From the NCBI RefSeq assembly GCF_000972785.3, contig NZ_CP011253.3, forward strand, positions 1,488,001 to 1,552,000: a stretch of DNA of 64,000 nucleotides. Direction: 5' to 3'. The notes below the pieces were generated by a model. The model had not been told where the DNA came from and made no database searches. It saw nothing but the letters and a program-made list of their open reading frames with translations. Shown here in pieces: positions 26,131-35,142 of the stretch. Positions within the stretch are counted from its first letter, which is position 1; every line of letters starts with the position of its first letter. This DNA comes from Pandoraea oxalativorans (GTDB taxonomy: Bacteria > Pseudomonadota > Gammaproteobacteria > Burkholderiales > Burkholderiaceae). The position numbers and the translations under genes were made by a program.

Positions 26131-27147
26131 ATGAACGCAAACGCCATGAACCCTTACCTCCCTGTCATCGGCATCACCATGGGCGATGCGGCGGGCGTTG
26201 GCCCCGAAATCATCGTCAAGAGTCTGGCGCACGAGAGCGTTTATCAGCAGTGCCGTCCGGTAGTGATCGGCGACGCACGCCGTCTGGAACAGGCTATCGC
26301 CATCGTGAAGCAGCCGCTCAGCGTACGTCGTATCAAGACGGTCAGCGAGGCGACGTTCGCGCGCGGCGTGATCGAATGCATCGATCTCGATCTGATCCCG
26401 GAAGACCTGCCGTTCGGCGAGCTGTCGGCGATTGCGGGCGACGCGGCGTATCGGTACATCGCGCATGCCGCGAAGCTGGCCGAAGCCGGGGAAATCGACG
26501 CGATCTGCACCGCACCGCTCAACAAGGAAGCGCTGCACGCGGGCGGTCACAAGTTCCCGGGCCACACCGAGATGCTGGCGCATCTGACGGGCGTGGAAGA
26601 AGTGTCGATGATGCTGGTCGCGCCGCAACTGCGCGTGATCCACGTGACGACGCACATCGGCATCATCGACGCGATTCGCAAGATCGAGCCGGGGCTGGTG
26701 CAGCGCACGATCGAGCGTGGTCACGCCACGCTGGTGAAGGCGGGTATTGCGAATCCGCGCATCGCCGTGTGCGGCATCAACCCGCACGCGGGTGAGAACG
26801 GGTTGTTCGGTTACGGCGAAGAGGAAGAGAAGATCGTGCCCGCCGTGCAGTTGCTGCGCGAGCGTGGTTGGGACATCGAAGGCCCGCTTCCGGCCGACAC
26901 GCTGTTCTTCCGCGCTGGCCGTGGCGACTTCGATCTGGTCGTGGCCATGTACCACGATCAGGGCCACGGCCCGGTCAAGGTGCTGGGGCTGGAGGCAGGC
27001 GTGAACGTGACCGTCGGTCTGCAAGTGGTGCGCACGTCGGTCGATCACGGCACGGCCTTCGACATCGCAGGCAAGGGCATTGCCGACGAAGGCAGCCTGC
27101 TCGAAGCGCTGCGTCAGGGGGCTGAACTGGCGACGCGTCGCGGGTAA
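26131..27147 (+). CDS. pdxA2: PdxA2, D-threonate/D-erythronate 4-phosphate dehydrogenase
   Basis: The 338-residue protein is a PdxA homologue: IGITMGDAAGVGPEIIVKSL, HKFPGHTEMLAHLTGVEEV with a metal ligand His, MYHDQGHGPVKVLG and SVDHGTAFDIAGKG. PdxA2 enzymes dehydrogenate and decarboxylate D-threonate 4-phosphate to dihydroxyacetone phosphate, using NAD and a divalent metal. Placement after the DUF1537 kinase argues against a vitamin B6 role. The ATG at 26131 is used; ATG 26146 is an equally plausible start, and neither has a strong ribosome site. It lies 88 bases after the kinase stop. Confidence 0.87.
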   Translation: MNANAMNPYLPVIGITMGDAAGVGPEIIVKSLAHESVYQQCRPVVIGDARRLEQAIAIVKQPLSVRRIKTVSEATFARGVIECIDLDLIPEDLPFGELSAIAGDAAYRYIAHAAKLAEAGEIDAICTAPLNKEALHAGGHKFPGHTEMLAHLTGVEEVSMMLVAPQLRVIHVTTHIGIIDAIRKIEPGLVQRTIERGHATLVKAGIANPRIAVCGINPHAGENGLFGYGEEEEKIVPAVQLLRERGWDIEGPLPADTLFFRAGRGDFDLVVAMYHDQGHGPVKVLGLEAGVNVTVGLQVVRTSVDHGTAFDIAGKGIADEGSLLEALRQGAELATRRG

Positions 27148-27162
27148 AGCACTAAAGTACGA

Positions 27163-27198
27163 GAGGGTGTCGGGGGTGTCGGGGGTGTCGGGGGCGTC
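27163..27198 (+). repeat. Four tandem 9-bp repeats
   Basis: Four head-to-tail units read GAGGGTGTC, GGGGGTGTC, GGGGGTGTC and GGGGGCGTC. They start 15 bases after the pdxA2 stop. The last unit forms the left foot of the terminator hairpin that follows. The array could expand or contract by slippage. Confidence 0.85.
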
Positions 27199-27233
27199 GA
27201 TCGACGCTGACTGTCAGCGACCGATCGATGCCC
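27192..27233. terminator. Long hairpin between convergent pdxA2 and LysR genes
   Basis: GGGCGTCGATCG (27192-27203) pairs with CGATCGATGCCC (27222-27233) with one G-T pair. Inside it CGCTGA (27205-27210) pairs with TCAGCG (27214-27219). The nearly continuous 18-bp stem can serve both convergent transcripts. Confidence 0.7.
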
Positions 27234-27237
27234 TCGA

Positions 27238-28164
27238 TCACTCCACCCCCATATGACCGCGATCGTTGATTTCGCGGATGAGCGTGCGTAGCGCCCCGAC
27301 GATACGCTCAGTCAACCCCTGCGGTGGACGTCGCTCTGCCCACACCAGTCCCACATCCATCGACGGCACGCCCGTGCTCAGATCCCGTCGCAGAATCCGT
27401 CCGCCATCGATTGACCACGGCCGGTAGACGAGGTCCGACAGAATCGACACCCCGTATCCCTGCGCGACCATGCTGCGAATCGATTCGATCGAACGCGTGC
27501 GGAAATGCACGATCGGCTCGACATGCGCCGCATGCCAATAGCGCTCGACCGTTTGCACGTGCTCGTCCATGTCCAGCAGCAAAAAGCGCTGCCCGCGCAC
27601 GTCGTCCAGCGTGACGCTCGGCTTGTCGAGCAGCGGATGCCCGGGGTTCGTCCAGAGTCGCCGCGTGGAGCGCAGCAAGGTGTGCGAGACGAGACCGTCG
27701 GCGACGACGTTGGACACCAGCAGCAAGGCGAGATCGACGTCTCCTGCGAGCACGGCCGTTTCGAGTTCGCGACGGTCGCCCTCGATCAGCGTGAGTTCGA
27801 CGTTCGGAAAACGCTTGGACAACGTGCTGGCCACCGATGGCAACAGATAAGCGGAAATCGTCTCCGTGACGGCCAGCCGTAGCCGCCCGCCCGCGTCGTC
27901 GGGCAGCGTGCGCGCCTCGTGCAGGGCGTCGTCCGTCGCGTTGAGGATGCGATAGGCGTGCCGCAGGAACCGTTCGCCCGCTTCCGTCGGGCGCAAGCCC
28001 TTCGCGTGCCGCACGAACAGCGGCGTGCCGACAATCACCTCCAGATTCTGCAAGGCAATCGTCAACGACGACTGCGACGCGCTGCATCGCTCGGCGGCCC
28101 GCATCACTTGCCCGGTCTCGGCGACGGCCACGAAATACTCGATCTGGCGCAGGGTTGGCTTCAT
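27238..28164 (-). CDS. LysR-family regulator of the molybdoenzyme operon
   Basis: The 308-residue protein has a LysR DNA-binding domain (residues 4-62: FVAVAETGQVMRAAERCSAS, then QSSLTIALQNLEVIVGTPLF) and an effector domain. Its start is 99 bp from the molybdopterin oxidoreductase gene on the other strand, so it probably controls that operon. The AT-rich gap contains ATCAATATTG, also present at the far end of the locus. Effector unknown, but an aromatic or nitrogen-containing acid is suggested by the gene set. Confidence 0.87.
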   Translation of the reverse strand: MKPTLRQIEYFVAVAETGQVMRAAERCSASQSSLTIALQNLEVIVGTPLFVRHAKGLRPTEAGERFLRHAYRILNATDDALHEARTLPDDAGGRLRLAVTETISAYLLPSVASTLSKRFPNVELTLIEGDRRELETAVLAGDVDLALLLVSNVVADGLVSHTLLRSTRRLWTNPGHPLLDKPSVTLDDVRGQRFLLLDMDEHVQTVERYWHAAHVEPIVHFRTRSIESIRSMVAQGYGVSILSDLVYRPWSIDGGRILRRDLSTGVPSMDVGLVWAERRPPQGLTERIVGALRTLIREINDRGHMGVE

Positions 28165-28171
28165 TTAAAAA

Positions 28172-28181
28172 ATCAATATTG
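28172..28181. promoter_or_regulatory. ATCAATATTG motif, copy 1
   Basis: This motif lies eight bases from the LysR start, in the 99-bp AT-rich gap before the molybdoenzyme gene. An extended perfect palindrome with the same core is found at 37620-37631, between the AAHS carrier and HTH-citrate synthase genes. A second AT-rich inverted element (CTATAT ... ATATTAG) follows near 28186-28203. Confidence 0.5.
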
Positions 28182-28263
28182 CAGACTATATTTTTTATAT
28201 TAGTAATAAAACTGTCCGCTGTATAGCATCGGAACATCGCTTCATATATGAGATGCACGGGAC

Positions 28264-31200
28264 ATGGTTCAGGAGGTCAAGCCCGGGTTCTGCACGCTTT
28301 GCAGATCCCGCTGCGGCACACTCAATCGCGTGGAAAACGATGCGCTGATCGCGGTCGAGCCCGATCCGTCGCACCCAAACGGCGCTGCCATGTGCCGCAA
28401 GGGCCGCGCCGCGCCGGAGCTGGTGCATCACCCGGATCGTCTGACCACGCCGTTGCGCCGCACCGCACCCAAAGGGGCCGACGATCCGCGCTGGGCGCGC
28501 ATTTCCTGGGACGAAGCGCTGACCGAGATTGCCGCGCGTCTGGGCGACATTCGTCGCGAGAGCGGGGCGCATGCAGTGGCGTTCGGCGTCACCACACCGA
28601 GCGGCACGCCGCTCTCGGACAGCATCGACTGGATCGAGCGCTTCATTCGGGTTTTCGGCAGCCCCAACACCGTCTACGCCACGGAAATCTGCAACTGGCA
28701 CAAGGACTTCGCGCATGCGTTCACTTTCGGCTGCGGCATGCCGACGGCGGACTATTCGCAGGCGGACGTCATCATGCTCTGGGGACATAACCCGACGAGT
28801 ACGTGGCTGAGTCAGGCGAACGCCATCGGACGCGGCCGCACGCGTGGCGCGCGTCTGCTCGTGGTCGATCCGCGCAAAACGCCGCTGGCCGCTGCGGCCG
28901 ATGCCTGGCTGCCGGTGCGTCCCGGTGCGGACGCGGCGCTGGCACTGGGCCTTGCCCGCCGTCTGATCGACGACAACCGCTTCGACGAGACCTTCGTGCG
29001 TCGCTGGACCAACGCCCCCTTGCTCGTGCGTAACGACAACGGTCACTTTCTGCGAGTGCAGGATTTGGCGACGCTCGATTCGAGCGCTTCGTCGGACGCC
29101 TTCGTCATCTGGGCTGAGGCGCTCGCCGCACCGCAGCGCTACGACACGACGCATGCACTCACGCGCGAGGCCGCCAACCGCGCGGCCCTGCGTGGCCAAT
29201 TCGCCGTCGATGGCCGCGACGGCGCGCGCATCGTCTGCCGTCCGGCTTTCGATCTTCTCTGCGAAGGCCTCGCCCCGTATGACCCGGCGACGGTCAGCGA
29301 ACTGTGCGGTGTGTCGCCCGAACAACTCGACGCAGCCGCCGCGCTTTTCGATGGCACGCAACGCGTCGCGTATCACGCCTGGTCGGGCGTCGCCCAGCAC
29401 GCCAACGCCACGCAAATCGAGCGCGCCATCGCTGTGCTTTACGCGCTCACCGGCAGCTTCGACCGACGGGGCGGCAACCGGGTGATGACGCGTCAGCCGG
29501 TGAACGCCGTCGCACAGCACGACCTTCTGAGTCCCGAACAACAGGCGAAGGCACTGGGCCTCGACGCGCGTCCCCTGGGGCCGCCCGCGCGCGGCTGGGT
29601 GACGGCGCGCGACACCTATCGCGCCATCCTTGAAGGCGAGCCGTATCGCGTGCGCGCCTTGTTCTGCTTCGGTACCAATGGGCTGGCGTCCCAGGCCGAT
29701 TATGAAATGGCGCGTGCCGCCCTCGAAACGCTCGAATTCCACGTGCATTGCGATCTGTTCGAAACGCCCTCGTCGCGCTACGCCGACATCGTGCTGCCGG
29801 TGAATACGCCGTGGGAGCGCGAAGGCCTGCGTCCCGGCTTCGAGATCGACGATCAGGCCGATGCCCTGATTCAGTTGCGTCAGCGCATGGTGTCGCCGCG
29901 TGGAGAGTCGCGCAGCGACAACGACATCGTGTTCGACCTCGCCGTGCGGCTTGGCATGGGTGACGCATTCTTCGGCGGCAGCCTGGAGGCGGGGTGGAAT
30001 CATCAACTTGCGCCGACGGGGCTGGACGTGCAGACACTGCGCGCGCATCCTGAGGGCATCTCGCGGGCGCAACCGCAATACGAACGCAAGTACGCGCGTA
30101 GCGAATCCGGCGGCGTACGCGGCTTCGCGACCGAGACGCGTCGCGTGGAACTTTACTCCGAGCTTCTGTTGCGTCACGGCTATCCGCCGGTGCCGGTGCA
30201 CATCGCTTCGCATGCACTCACTGATGACGAAGTACGTCGTTTCCCGCTGGTGCTCGGCTCGACGAAGAATGGCTACTACTGCCACAGCCAGCATCGCGGA
30301 CTGGCCAGTCTGCGCATGCGCGCGCCGGACCCGCTGGTGCATCTGCATCCCGCGCTGGCGCACCGCAAGCAGATCGCCGAAGGCGACTGGGTTCGCGTGA
30401 CGACGCCCGCAGGTGTGGCGCGTTTTCGCGCGGCATTCGATGAGGGTGTCGGCGAAGACGTGTTGCTCGCCGAGTACGGCTGGTGGCAGGCGTGCGACAG
30501 CGTCGGACGTCGCGGCTTCACGATGATGGGCGAGCAGTCGAGCAACTACAACGCGCTGGTGACGACACAGGACATCGACCCGATCAGCGGCGCGTCGCCG
30601 TTGCGTTCGTTTCGTTGCGACGTGACGCGCGACCCCGCCAGCGATCCCGCACGCCGTCCGTGGGAAGGGCTGGCGCGCTTTCGCATCAGCAAACTCGATG
30701 CGGCCGCCGACGGCGTGCGCGCCATCGCGCTCGAACCGCTGGACGACGTGGGCCTGCCAGACTATCTCGCCGGACAGCACGTTACCGTACGCGTGCCGAT
30801 CCCCGGTCATGCGAAACCAGTCACACGTGCTTACTCGCTGACCGGCCCCGCCAATGAGTCCGCGCGACGCGGCTATCGCATTGCCGTGCGACATCAGCAG
30901 GGGCGCAACGCCAGCGGCGAACCGTTCGCGGGCATCGTGTCCAGTTGGATGAACACCGCTGCGCGTGTGGGCGACGTGATCGAACTCGGCGCACCGTCGG
31001 GACGCTTCGTCATGCCGCTGCAAAGCCGTCAGCCGGTGATCTGCTTCGCTGGCGGTATCGGCATCACCCCATTCCTTTGCTATCTGGAGTCGCTTGCCGA
31101 ACAAGTCGAGCGCGGACTGACACAGACGCCGGAAGTCTGGCTGCACTACGCCAACCGGAACGGCGCGACGCACGCGTTTCGCAATCGTCTGGCGGCGCTG

Positions 31201-31725
31201 GCGCAGCGCTTGCCCGACGTGCACATCGTCAACTACTACGACGCACCGCGCGACGACGATGTGCTCGGGCGCGACTACGCGTCGGCAGAACGCCTGTCGG
31301 CGGCGGTGGTGTCCGACGACCTGATCGCACGTCGCGCCCGAGTCCATCTCTGCGGACCGGAGCCGATGATGGTCGACGTGATGAGCGGGCTGGCCGCGCG
31401 TGGCGTCCCGGCGTTCGACATGTTCAAGGAAGCGTTCCGCTCCCCGGCTGCACCGCGTACCGATGCCGACGCCGCGTGGCCCGTCACGTTCGCCCGTTCG
31501 GGCCGACAGGCGGTGTGGACACCGTCGCACGGCAACCTGCTGTCGTTCGCCGAGTCGCTGGGCCTGTCGCTGCCGAGCGGGTGTCGCGTCGGACAGTGCG
31601 AGAGTTGCGCCGTGCGCGTGCTGGAAGGCGAGGTCGATCACCTGGTCGACGTTGCGCTCGACGAGCCGGGCGTGTGTCTGGCGTGTCAGGCCATACCGCG
31701 CGAAGCCGTGGTGATCGACGCCTGA
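28264..31725 (+). CDS. Molybdopterin oxidoreductase fused to FAD/NAD(P)H reductase and 2Fe-2S ferredoxin
   Basis: This 1153-residue protein joins two modules. Residues 1 to about 790 are a DMSO-reductase-family molybdoenzyme: a [4Fe-4S] site from Cys10, Cys13, Cys17 and Cys44, a probable molybdenum-ligand Cys143 in ATEICNWHK, and a C-terminal molydopterin-binding domain (STKNGYYCHSQHRGLASL). Residues about 800-1050 are a ferredoxin-reductase fold with the FAD motif RAYSLTGP near 855 and the nucleotide motif GGIGITPF near 930. Residues about 1060-1153 are a plant-type ferredoxin with Cys1107, Cys1112, Cys1115 and Cys1138. One chain thus carries the whole path from NAD(P)H to molybdenum. No signal peptide or twin-arginine motif is seen, so it is cytoplasmic. 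The substrate is unknown; a reductive reaction, or oxidation with electrons passed to NAD, are both possible. Confidence 0.85.
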   Translation: MVQEVKPGFCTLCRSRCGTLNRVENDALIAVEPDPSHPNGAAMCRKGRAAPELVHHPDRLTTPLRRTAPKGADDPRWARISWDEALTEIAARLGDIRRESGAHAVAFGVTTPSGTPLSDSIDWIERFIRVFGSPNTVYATEICNWHKDFAHAFTFGCGMPTADYSQADVIMLWGHNPTSTWLSQANAIGRGRTRGARLLVVDPRKTPLAAAADAWLPVRPGADAALALGLARRLIDDNRFDETFVRRWTNAPLLVRNDNGHFLRVQDLATLDSSASSDAFVIWAEALAAPQRYDTTHALTREAANRAALRGQFAVDGRDGARIVCRPAFDLLCEGLAPYDPATVSELCGVSPEQLDAAAALFDGTQRVAYHAWSGVAQHANATQIERAIAVLYALTGSFDRRGGNRVMTRQPVNAVAQHDLLSPEQQAKALGLDARPLGPPARGWVTARDTYRAILEGEPYRVRALFCFGTNGLASQADYEMARAALETLEFHVHCDLFETPSSRYADIVLPVNTPWEREGLRPGFEIDDQADALIQLRQRMVSPRGESRSDNDIVFDLAVRLGMGDAFFGGSLEAGWNHQLAPTGLDVQTLRAHPEGISRAQPQYERKYARSESGGVRGFATETRRVELYSELLLRHGYPPVPVHIASHALTDDEVRRFPLVLGSTKNGYYCHSQHRGLASLRMRAPDPLVHLHPALAHRKQIAEGDWVRVTTPAGVARFRAAFDEGVGEDVLLAEYGWWQACDSVGRRGFTMMGEQSSNYNALVTTQDIDPISGASPLRSFRCDVTRDPASDPARRPWEGLARFRISKLDAAADGVRAIALEPLDDVGLPDYLAGQHVTVRVPIPGHAKPVTRAYSLTGPANESARRGYRIAVRHQQGRNASGEPFAGIVSSWMNTAARVGDVIELGAPSGRFVMPLQSRQPVICFAGGIGITPFLCYLESLAEQVERGLTQTPEVWLHYANRNGATHAFRNRLAALAQRLPDVHIVNYYDAPRDDDVLGRDYASAERLSAAVVSDDLIARRARVHLCGPEPMMVDVMSGLAARGVPAFDMFKEAFRSPAAPRTDADAAWPVTFARSGRQAVWTPSHGNLLSFAESLGLSLPSGCRVGQCESCAVRVLEGEVDHLVDVALDEPGVCLACQAIPREAVVIDA

Positions 31726-31788
31726 AGATCGAACGCAGAGGTATCCGAATTTCATCTCCCCAATTCAATTCCGAAGAGGACCCAATCC

Positions 31789-32733
31789 ATGAAAATCATC
31801 GACGCCGCCGCCACCCGCAACGCGCTCGCGTTTGGCCCGTTGCTCGACGCGCTGAACGCCATGTTCGTGGAAGGATGCGAAGTGCCGCTGCGCCACACCC
31901 ACGTGATTCCCGATCCGACGACGGGGGCGTCCGTGACCGTGCTGATCATGCCCGCATGGCAACCGGGCGGTTTCCTCGGTATCAAGACGGTCAACATCGC
32001 TCCGGCCAACGCCCAGCGCAGCGTGCCGGGACTGCATTCGACCTACTTGTTGTACGACGCTGCGACCGGCGTGCCGCTCGCGCAGTTGGATGGTAACGAG
32101 ATCACGTCGCGCCGCACGGCGGCGGCTTCGGCGCTGGGGGCGGCCTATCTGGCACGCGAAGACGCGTCGCATCTCGCACTGCTGGGCGCGGGACGCGTCG
32201 GCTCGTTGGTGCCGCCCGCGCATCGCACGGTGCGCCCGATCACGCACGTGAGCGTGTGGGACCGCGATGCGAATGCTGCTGCCCGGGTGGTCGACGGCCT
32301 GCGCGAGCAGGGCTTCGAGGCGCAGGTGAGCGCGACCGCCAAAGACGCCGTAGTGAATGCCGACGTGGTGACGTGCGCCACGCTCGCCACTGAGCCGGTC
32401 GTGCAGGCCGAATGGCTCAAGCCGGGCGTGCATCTGGATCTGATCGGCAGCTTCACGCCGCAGATGCGCGAAGCGGACGACGCTTGCTTTGCCGGTGCGA
32501 CGCTGTTCGTCGACACGGAGGAAGCGCTGGCGAAGTCCGGCGAGTTGCTCGGACCGATGTCGCGCGGCGTTTTCACGAAAGAGGACGTGCGTGGCGCGTT
32601 GGCCGATCTGTGCCGCGAGGGACGCATCCGCCGCCGCACGCAAGACGAGCGCACGGTGTTCAAGGCCGTGGGCACCGCACTGGAAGACCTTGCTGCCGCC
32701 ATGCTGGTCTGGCGAGCGACGCAGGGCACCTGA
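31789..32733 (+). CDS. Ornithine cyclodeaminase/mu-crystallin family protein
   Basis: The 314-residue protein has the family's substrate-binding N-terminus (PGFLGIKTVNIAPANA-like, near residue 65), the DGNEITSRRTAAASALGAAY segment near 105, and a Rossmann motif LALLGAGRVGSLV near 130. Members include ornithine cyclodeaminase, alanine dehydrogenase and delta-1-pyrroline-2-carboxylate reductase. The last is frequent in catabolic operons, but the substrate here is undetermined. It lies 63 bases after the molybdoenzyme stop in the same orientation. Confidence 0.82.
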   Translation: MKIIDAAATRNALAFGPLLDALNAMFVEGCEVPLRHTHVIPDPTTGASVTVLIMPAWQPGGFLGIKTVNIAPANAQRSVPGLHSTYLLYDAATGVPLAQLDGNEITSRRTAAASALGAAYLAREDASHLALLGAGRVGSLVPPAHRTVRPITHVSVWDRDANAAARVVDGLREQGFEAQVSATAKDAVVNADVVTCATLATEPVVQAEWLKPGVHLDLIGSFTPQMREADDACFAGATLFVDTEEALAKSGELLGPMSRGVFTKEDVRGALADLCREGRIRRRTQDERTVFKAVGTALEDLAAAMLVWRATQGT

Positions 32734-32775
32734 CCCATCCAATTCAAGCCACATCAAGCAAGGGGAATGCAGGAA

Positions 32776-34224
32776 ATGAAACCGGGAACTTCACTATCGA
32801 GCAAGACGGAGGCGCCGCACGACGGCGGGCTCCTCGAACGTCTGGCGGCATCGGTCACACGCTGGTCCGAGCGCTGGTTTCCTGACGCCTATCTGTTCGC
32901 CGCACTCGCCGTCATCGTCTGTGCGGGCGGGGCGCTCGCCATCGGGGTGCCGGCCGTCAAGGTCGGCGTGGCGTTCGGTGACGGTTTCTGGAGCCTGATC
33001 CCGTTCACGATGCAGATGGCCATCGTCGCCATCTCGGGCTACGTGGTGGCGGTCTCGCCGCCGGCGGCCGTGCTGATTCGCAAAATGGCCGCCGTGCCGC
33101 GCAGCGGTCGCAGCGCCGTCGCCTATGTGGCGTTCGTGAGTATCGTGCTCTCCCTGTTCAACTGGGCCATCAGTCTTGTGTTCAGCGGTCTGCTGGTGCG
33201 CGCAATTGCGCGACGCGACGACATTCGCATGGATTACCGTGCGGGCGGCGCAGCGGCATATCTGGGCATGGGCGCGACCTGGGCGCTGGGCCTGAGTTCG
33301 TCGGCCGCGCAGTTGCAGGCGAATCCGGCGAGTCTGCCCAAGGCGCTCATCGAGATCACCGGCGTCATCCCGTTCTCGGACACGATTTTCCTGACGCAGT
33401 CGATGGCGATCGCCGCCGTGCTGACGGTGGTCTCGGTGATCCTCGCGTACTACTCCGCACCGCGCGATGCGCGTGCGACCGTGGCCGCCGATCTCGGCGT
33501 GTCGCTCGACGACGCGTCGAAGCCGTACGTGCGTCCGCAGCGTCCTGGAGACTGGCTCGAATACAGCCCGTTCGTGACGGTGCTGATCGTGGCGCTCGGT
33601 GCGTTGTGGATCGGGCATGAGTTCACGACCAAAGACCCGCTGCTCGCCATCTCGAACCTGAACACGTACAACTTCCTGTTCCTGATGCTGGGAATGTTGC
33701 TGAACTGGCGTCCGCGCCGTTTCCTCGACGCCATCGCCAAGTCGGTGCCGTCGGTCGCGGGCGTGCTGATTCAGTTCCCGCTGTACGGCGGCATCGCTTA
33801 CCTGCTGACGAAGGCCCCGGGGCTGGACGGACAGACGCTCTCGCACCATCTGTCGAGCTTCTTCGTGGCGATCTCGTCGCAGGAGTCGTTCCCGGGCGTG
33901 ATGGGCGTGTACTCGGCCGTGCTAGGCTTCTTCGTGCCGTCGGGCGGCGGCAAGTGGATCATCGAAGCACCGTACGTCATGCAAGCGGCCAACGACCTGC
34001 ACGTGCATCTGGGCTGGGCCGTGACGGTATATAACGCGGCCGAAGCGCTGCCGAACCTGATCAACCCGTTCTGGATGTTGCCGCTGCTGGGCGTGCTCGG
34101 CCTGCGTGCCCGCGACGTGGTCGGCTACACGTTCACGCAATTGCTCGTGCACTTCCCGGTGGTCATCGTCATGCTCTGGTTGCTGGCGCAGACGCTGACC
34201 TATCACCCGCCGGTCATGCCGTAA
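32776..34224 (+). CDS. AtoE-family short-chain fatty acid transporter
   Basis: The 482-residue membrane protein has about twelve helices and AtoE/TIGR00366 motifs: RWFPDAYLFAALAVIVCAGG, GFWSLIPFTMQMAIVAISGY, FNWAISLVFSGLL and FVPSGGGKWIIEAPYVMQAA. These carriers take up short-chain acids such as butyrate or acetoacetate. The ATG at 32776 has AGGGG ten bases before it; the ATG at 32767 is too close to that site. It is the last gene of the molybdoenzyme operon, and a hairpin follows. Confidence 0.85.
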   Translation: MKPGTSLSSKTEAPHDGGLLERLAASVTRWSERWFPDAYLFAALAVIVCAGGALAIGVPAVKVGVAFGDGFWSLIPFTMQMAIVAISGYVVAVSPPAAVLIRKMAAVPRSGRSAVAYVAFVSIVLSLFNWAISLVFSGLLVRAIARRDDIRMDYRAGGAAAYLGMGATWALGLSSSAAQLQANPASLPKALIEITGVIPFSDTIFLTQSMAIAAVLTVVSVILAYYSAPRDARATVAADLGVSLDDASKPYVRPQRPGDWLEYSPFVTVLIVALGALWIGHEFTTKDPLLAISNLNTYNFLFLMLGMLLNWRPRRFLDAIAKSVPSVAGVLIQFPLYGGIAYLLTKAPGLDGQTLSHHLSSFFVAISSQESFPGVMGVYSAVLGFFVPSGGGKWIIEAPYVMQAANDLHVHLGWAVTVYNAAEALPNLINPFWMLPLLGVLGLRARDVVGYTFTQLLVHFPVVIVMLWLLAQTLTYHPPVMP

Positions 34225-34266
34225 TGATCTGCGTGCCCGCGTTCGAACGCCAAAGCGAGCAGGCCG

Positions 34267-34312
34267 TCGGTGTGACGCTCGTGCAATGGCGCACGCGCGG
34301 GCGTCACACCGA
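34267..34312. terminator. Hairpin between convergent operons
   Basis: TCGGTGTGACGC (34267-34278) pairs perfectly with GCGTCACACCGA (34301-34312) around a 22-base loop. It lies between the AtoE stop and the end of the class II aldolase gene. There is no T-tract. Part of the right arm (GCGGGCGTCACACC) recurs at 35136-35149. Confidence 0.5.
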
Positions 34313-34321
34313 TGCGCCAGA

Positions 34322-35083
34322 TCACTCGCGGCGCAAGGCCGCCGCCTGACGTTTCCACAACGTCCACGGACGCTCCATCACGCCGAGATTGGTTTGCGTG
34401 GCGCGTTTGCCTTCCTCTTCGTCGAGATAGGTCACCTCGCCACCGAGCGCGATGGCGGTCGATTGCATACCGGCGTTCAATTCGGTATAGATCGCGCGAT
34501 AGACGGCGGCGGGCAGCGTCGGCGCGGTCGCCACGAAGCCATGTCCGCGCATGAGCGCGACGTCCGCGTCGCCCAGCGTGTCGGCCAGCGCTTTGCCTTG
34601 TTCGCCGTTGCGCACGAGCATGTCCGTACAGCCAAAGCAATGACGGATGTCGAACACGGGCGCGCCGCTGCCGAGAAACCCGGCCATGTGGTAGATCGGA
34701 CGCAGCCGTACCGACGACGCAGCAAACGGAATCACCGACGGCGAATGACTGTGCACGATAGCCTTGACGTCCGGGCGCGCGCGGTAGATCTCGCTGTGAA
34801 TCCACGTCTCCAGATAGCGCTTGCGCGTGTCGCCGTCGACGGGCTGGCAATCGAGGTCGAGCGTCAGAATGTCGTCCGGCGTGACCAGCTCGGGTGCCAT
34901 CGATTGCGCGATCAGGAAGTGCGCCGCGTTACGCGGGTCGCGCACGCTTACGTGCCCGAAGCCGTCTAACACTTCGTGGTGCGCAAGGATGTGGTTGGCG
35001 GCGGCAAGGTCCTCGCGCAGTTGCGCGATGGAGGCCGCGTCGTGTTCGGTGATCGCCGGTGCGTAGGGGGTAGGGGATTGCAT
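34322..35083 (-). CDS. Class II aldolase/adducin family protein, possible decarboxylase
   Basis: The protein has the class II aldolase fold with the metal site HSHSPSVIPFA near residue 105, the late ligand in MRGHGFVATAPTLPAAVYRA near 190, and GFGHVSVRDPRNAAHFLIAQ near 40. Besides aldolases, this family includes decarboxylases of aromatic ring-cleavage products and 3,4-dihydroxyphthalate decarboxylase (PhtC). The adjacent dihydroxyphthalate-decarboxylase-like and aromatic-acid carrier genes favour that type of role. The ATG at 35083 is used; a GTG at 35098 is possible. Confidence 0.78.
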   Translation of the reverse strand: MQSPTPYAPAITEHDAASIAQLREDLAAANHILAHHEVLDGFGHVSVRDPRNAAHFLIAQSMAPELVTPDDILTLDLDCQPVDGDTRKRYLETWIHSEIYRARPDVKAIVHSHSPSVIPFAASSVRLRPIYHMAGFLGSGAPVFDIRHCFGCTDMLVRNGEQGKALADTLGDADVALMRGHGFVATAPTLPAAVYRAIYTELNAGMQSTAIALGGEVTYLDEEEGKRATQTNLGVMERPWTLWKRQAAALRRE

Positions 35084-35142
35084 AGTGGTGTTGGGCACTC
35101 AGTATTGATGGTCGGACGGTGACGCGATGGGCCAGGCGGGCG

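Noticed and set aside
27163..27198. CRISPR-like array
   Set aside because: The 9-base units are contiguous without spacers and no cas gene is present.
28195..31755. A very long open frame antisense to the molybdoenzyme gene
   Set aside because: High-GC codon usage creates long antisense frames; the translation is Arg/His-rich with no domain, while the plus strand has clear motifs.
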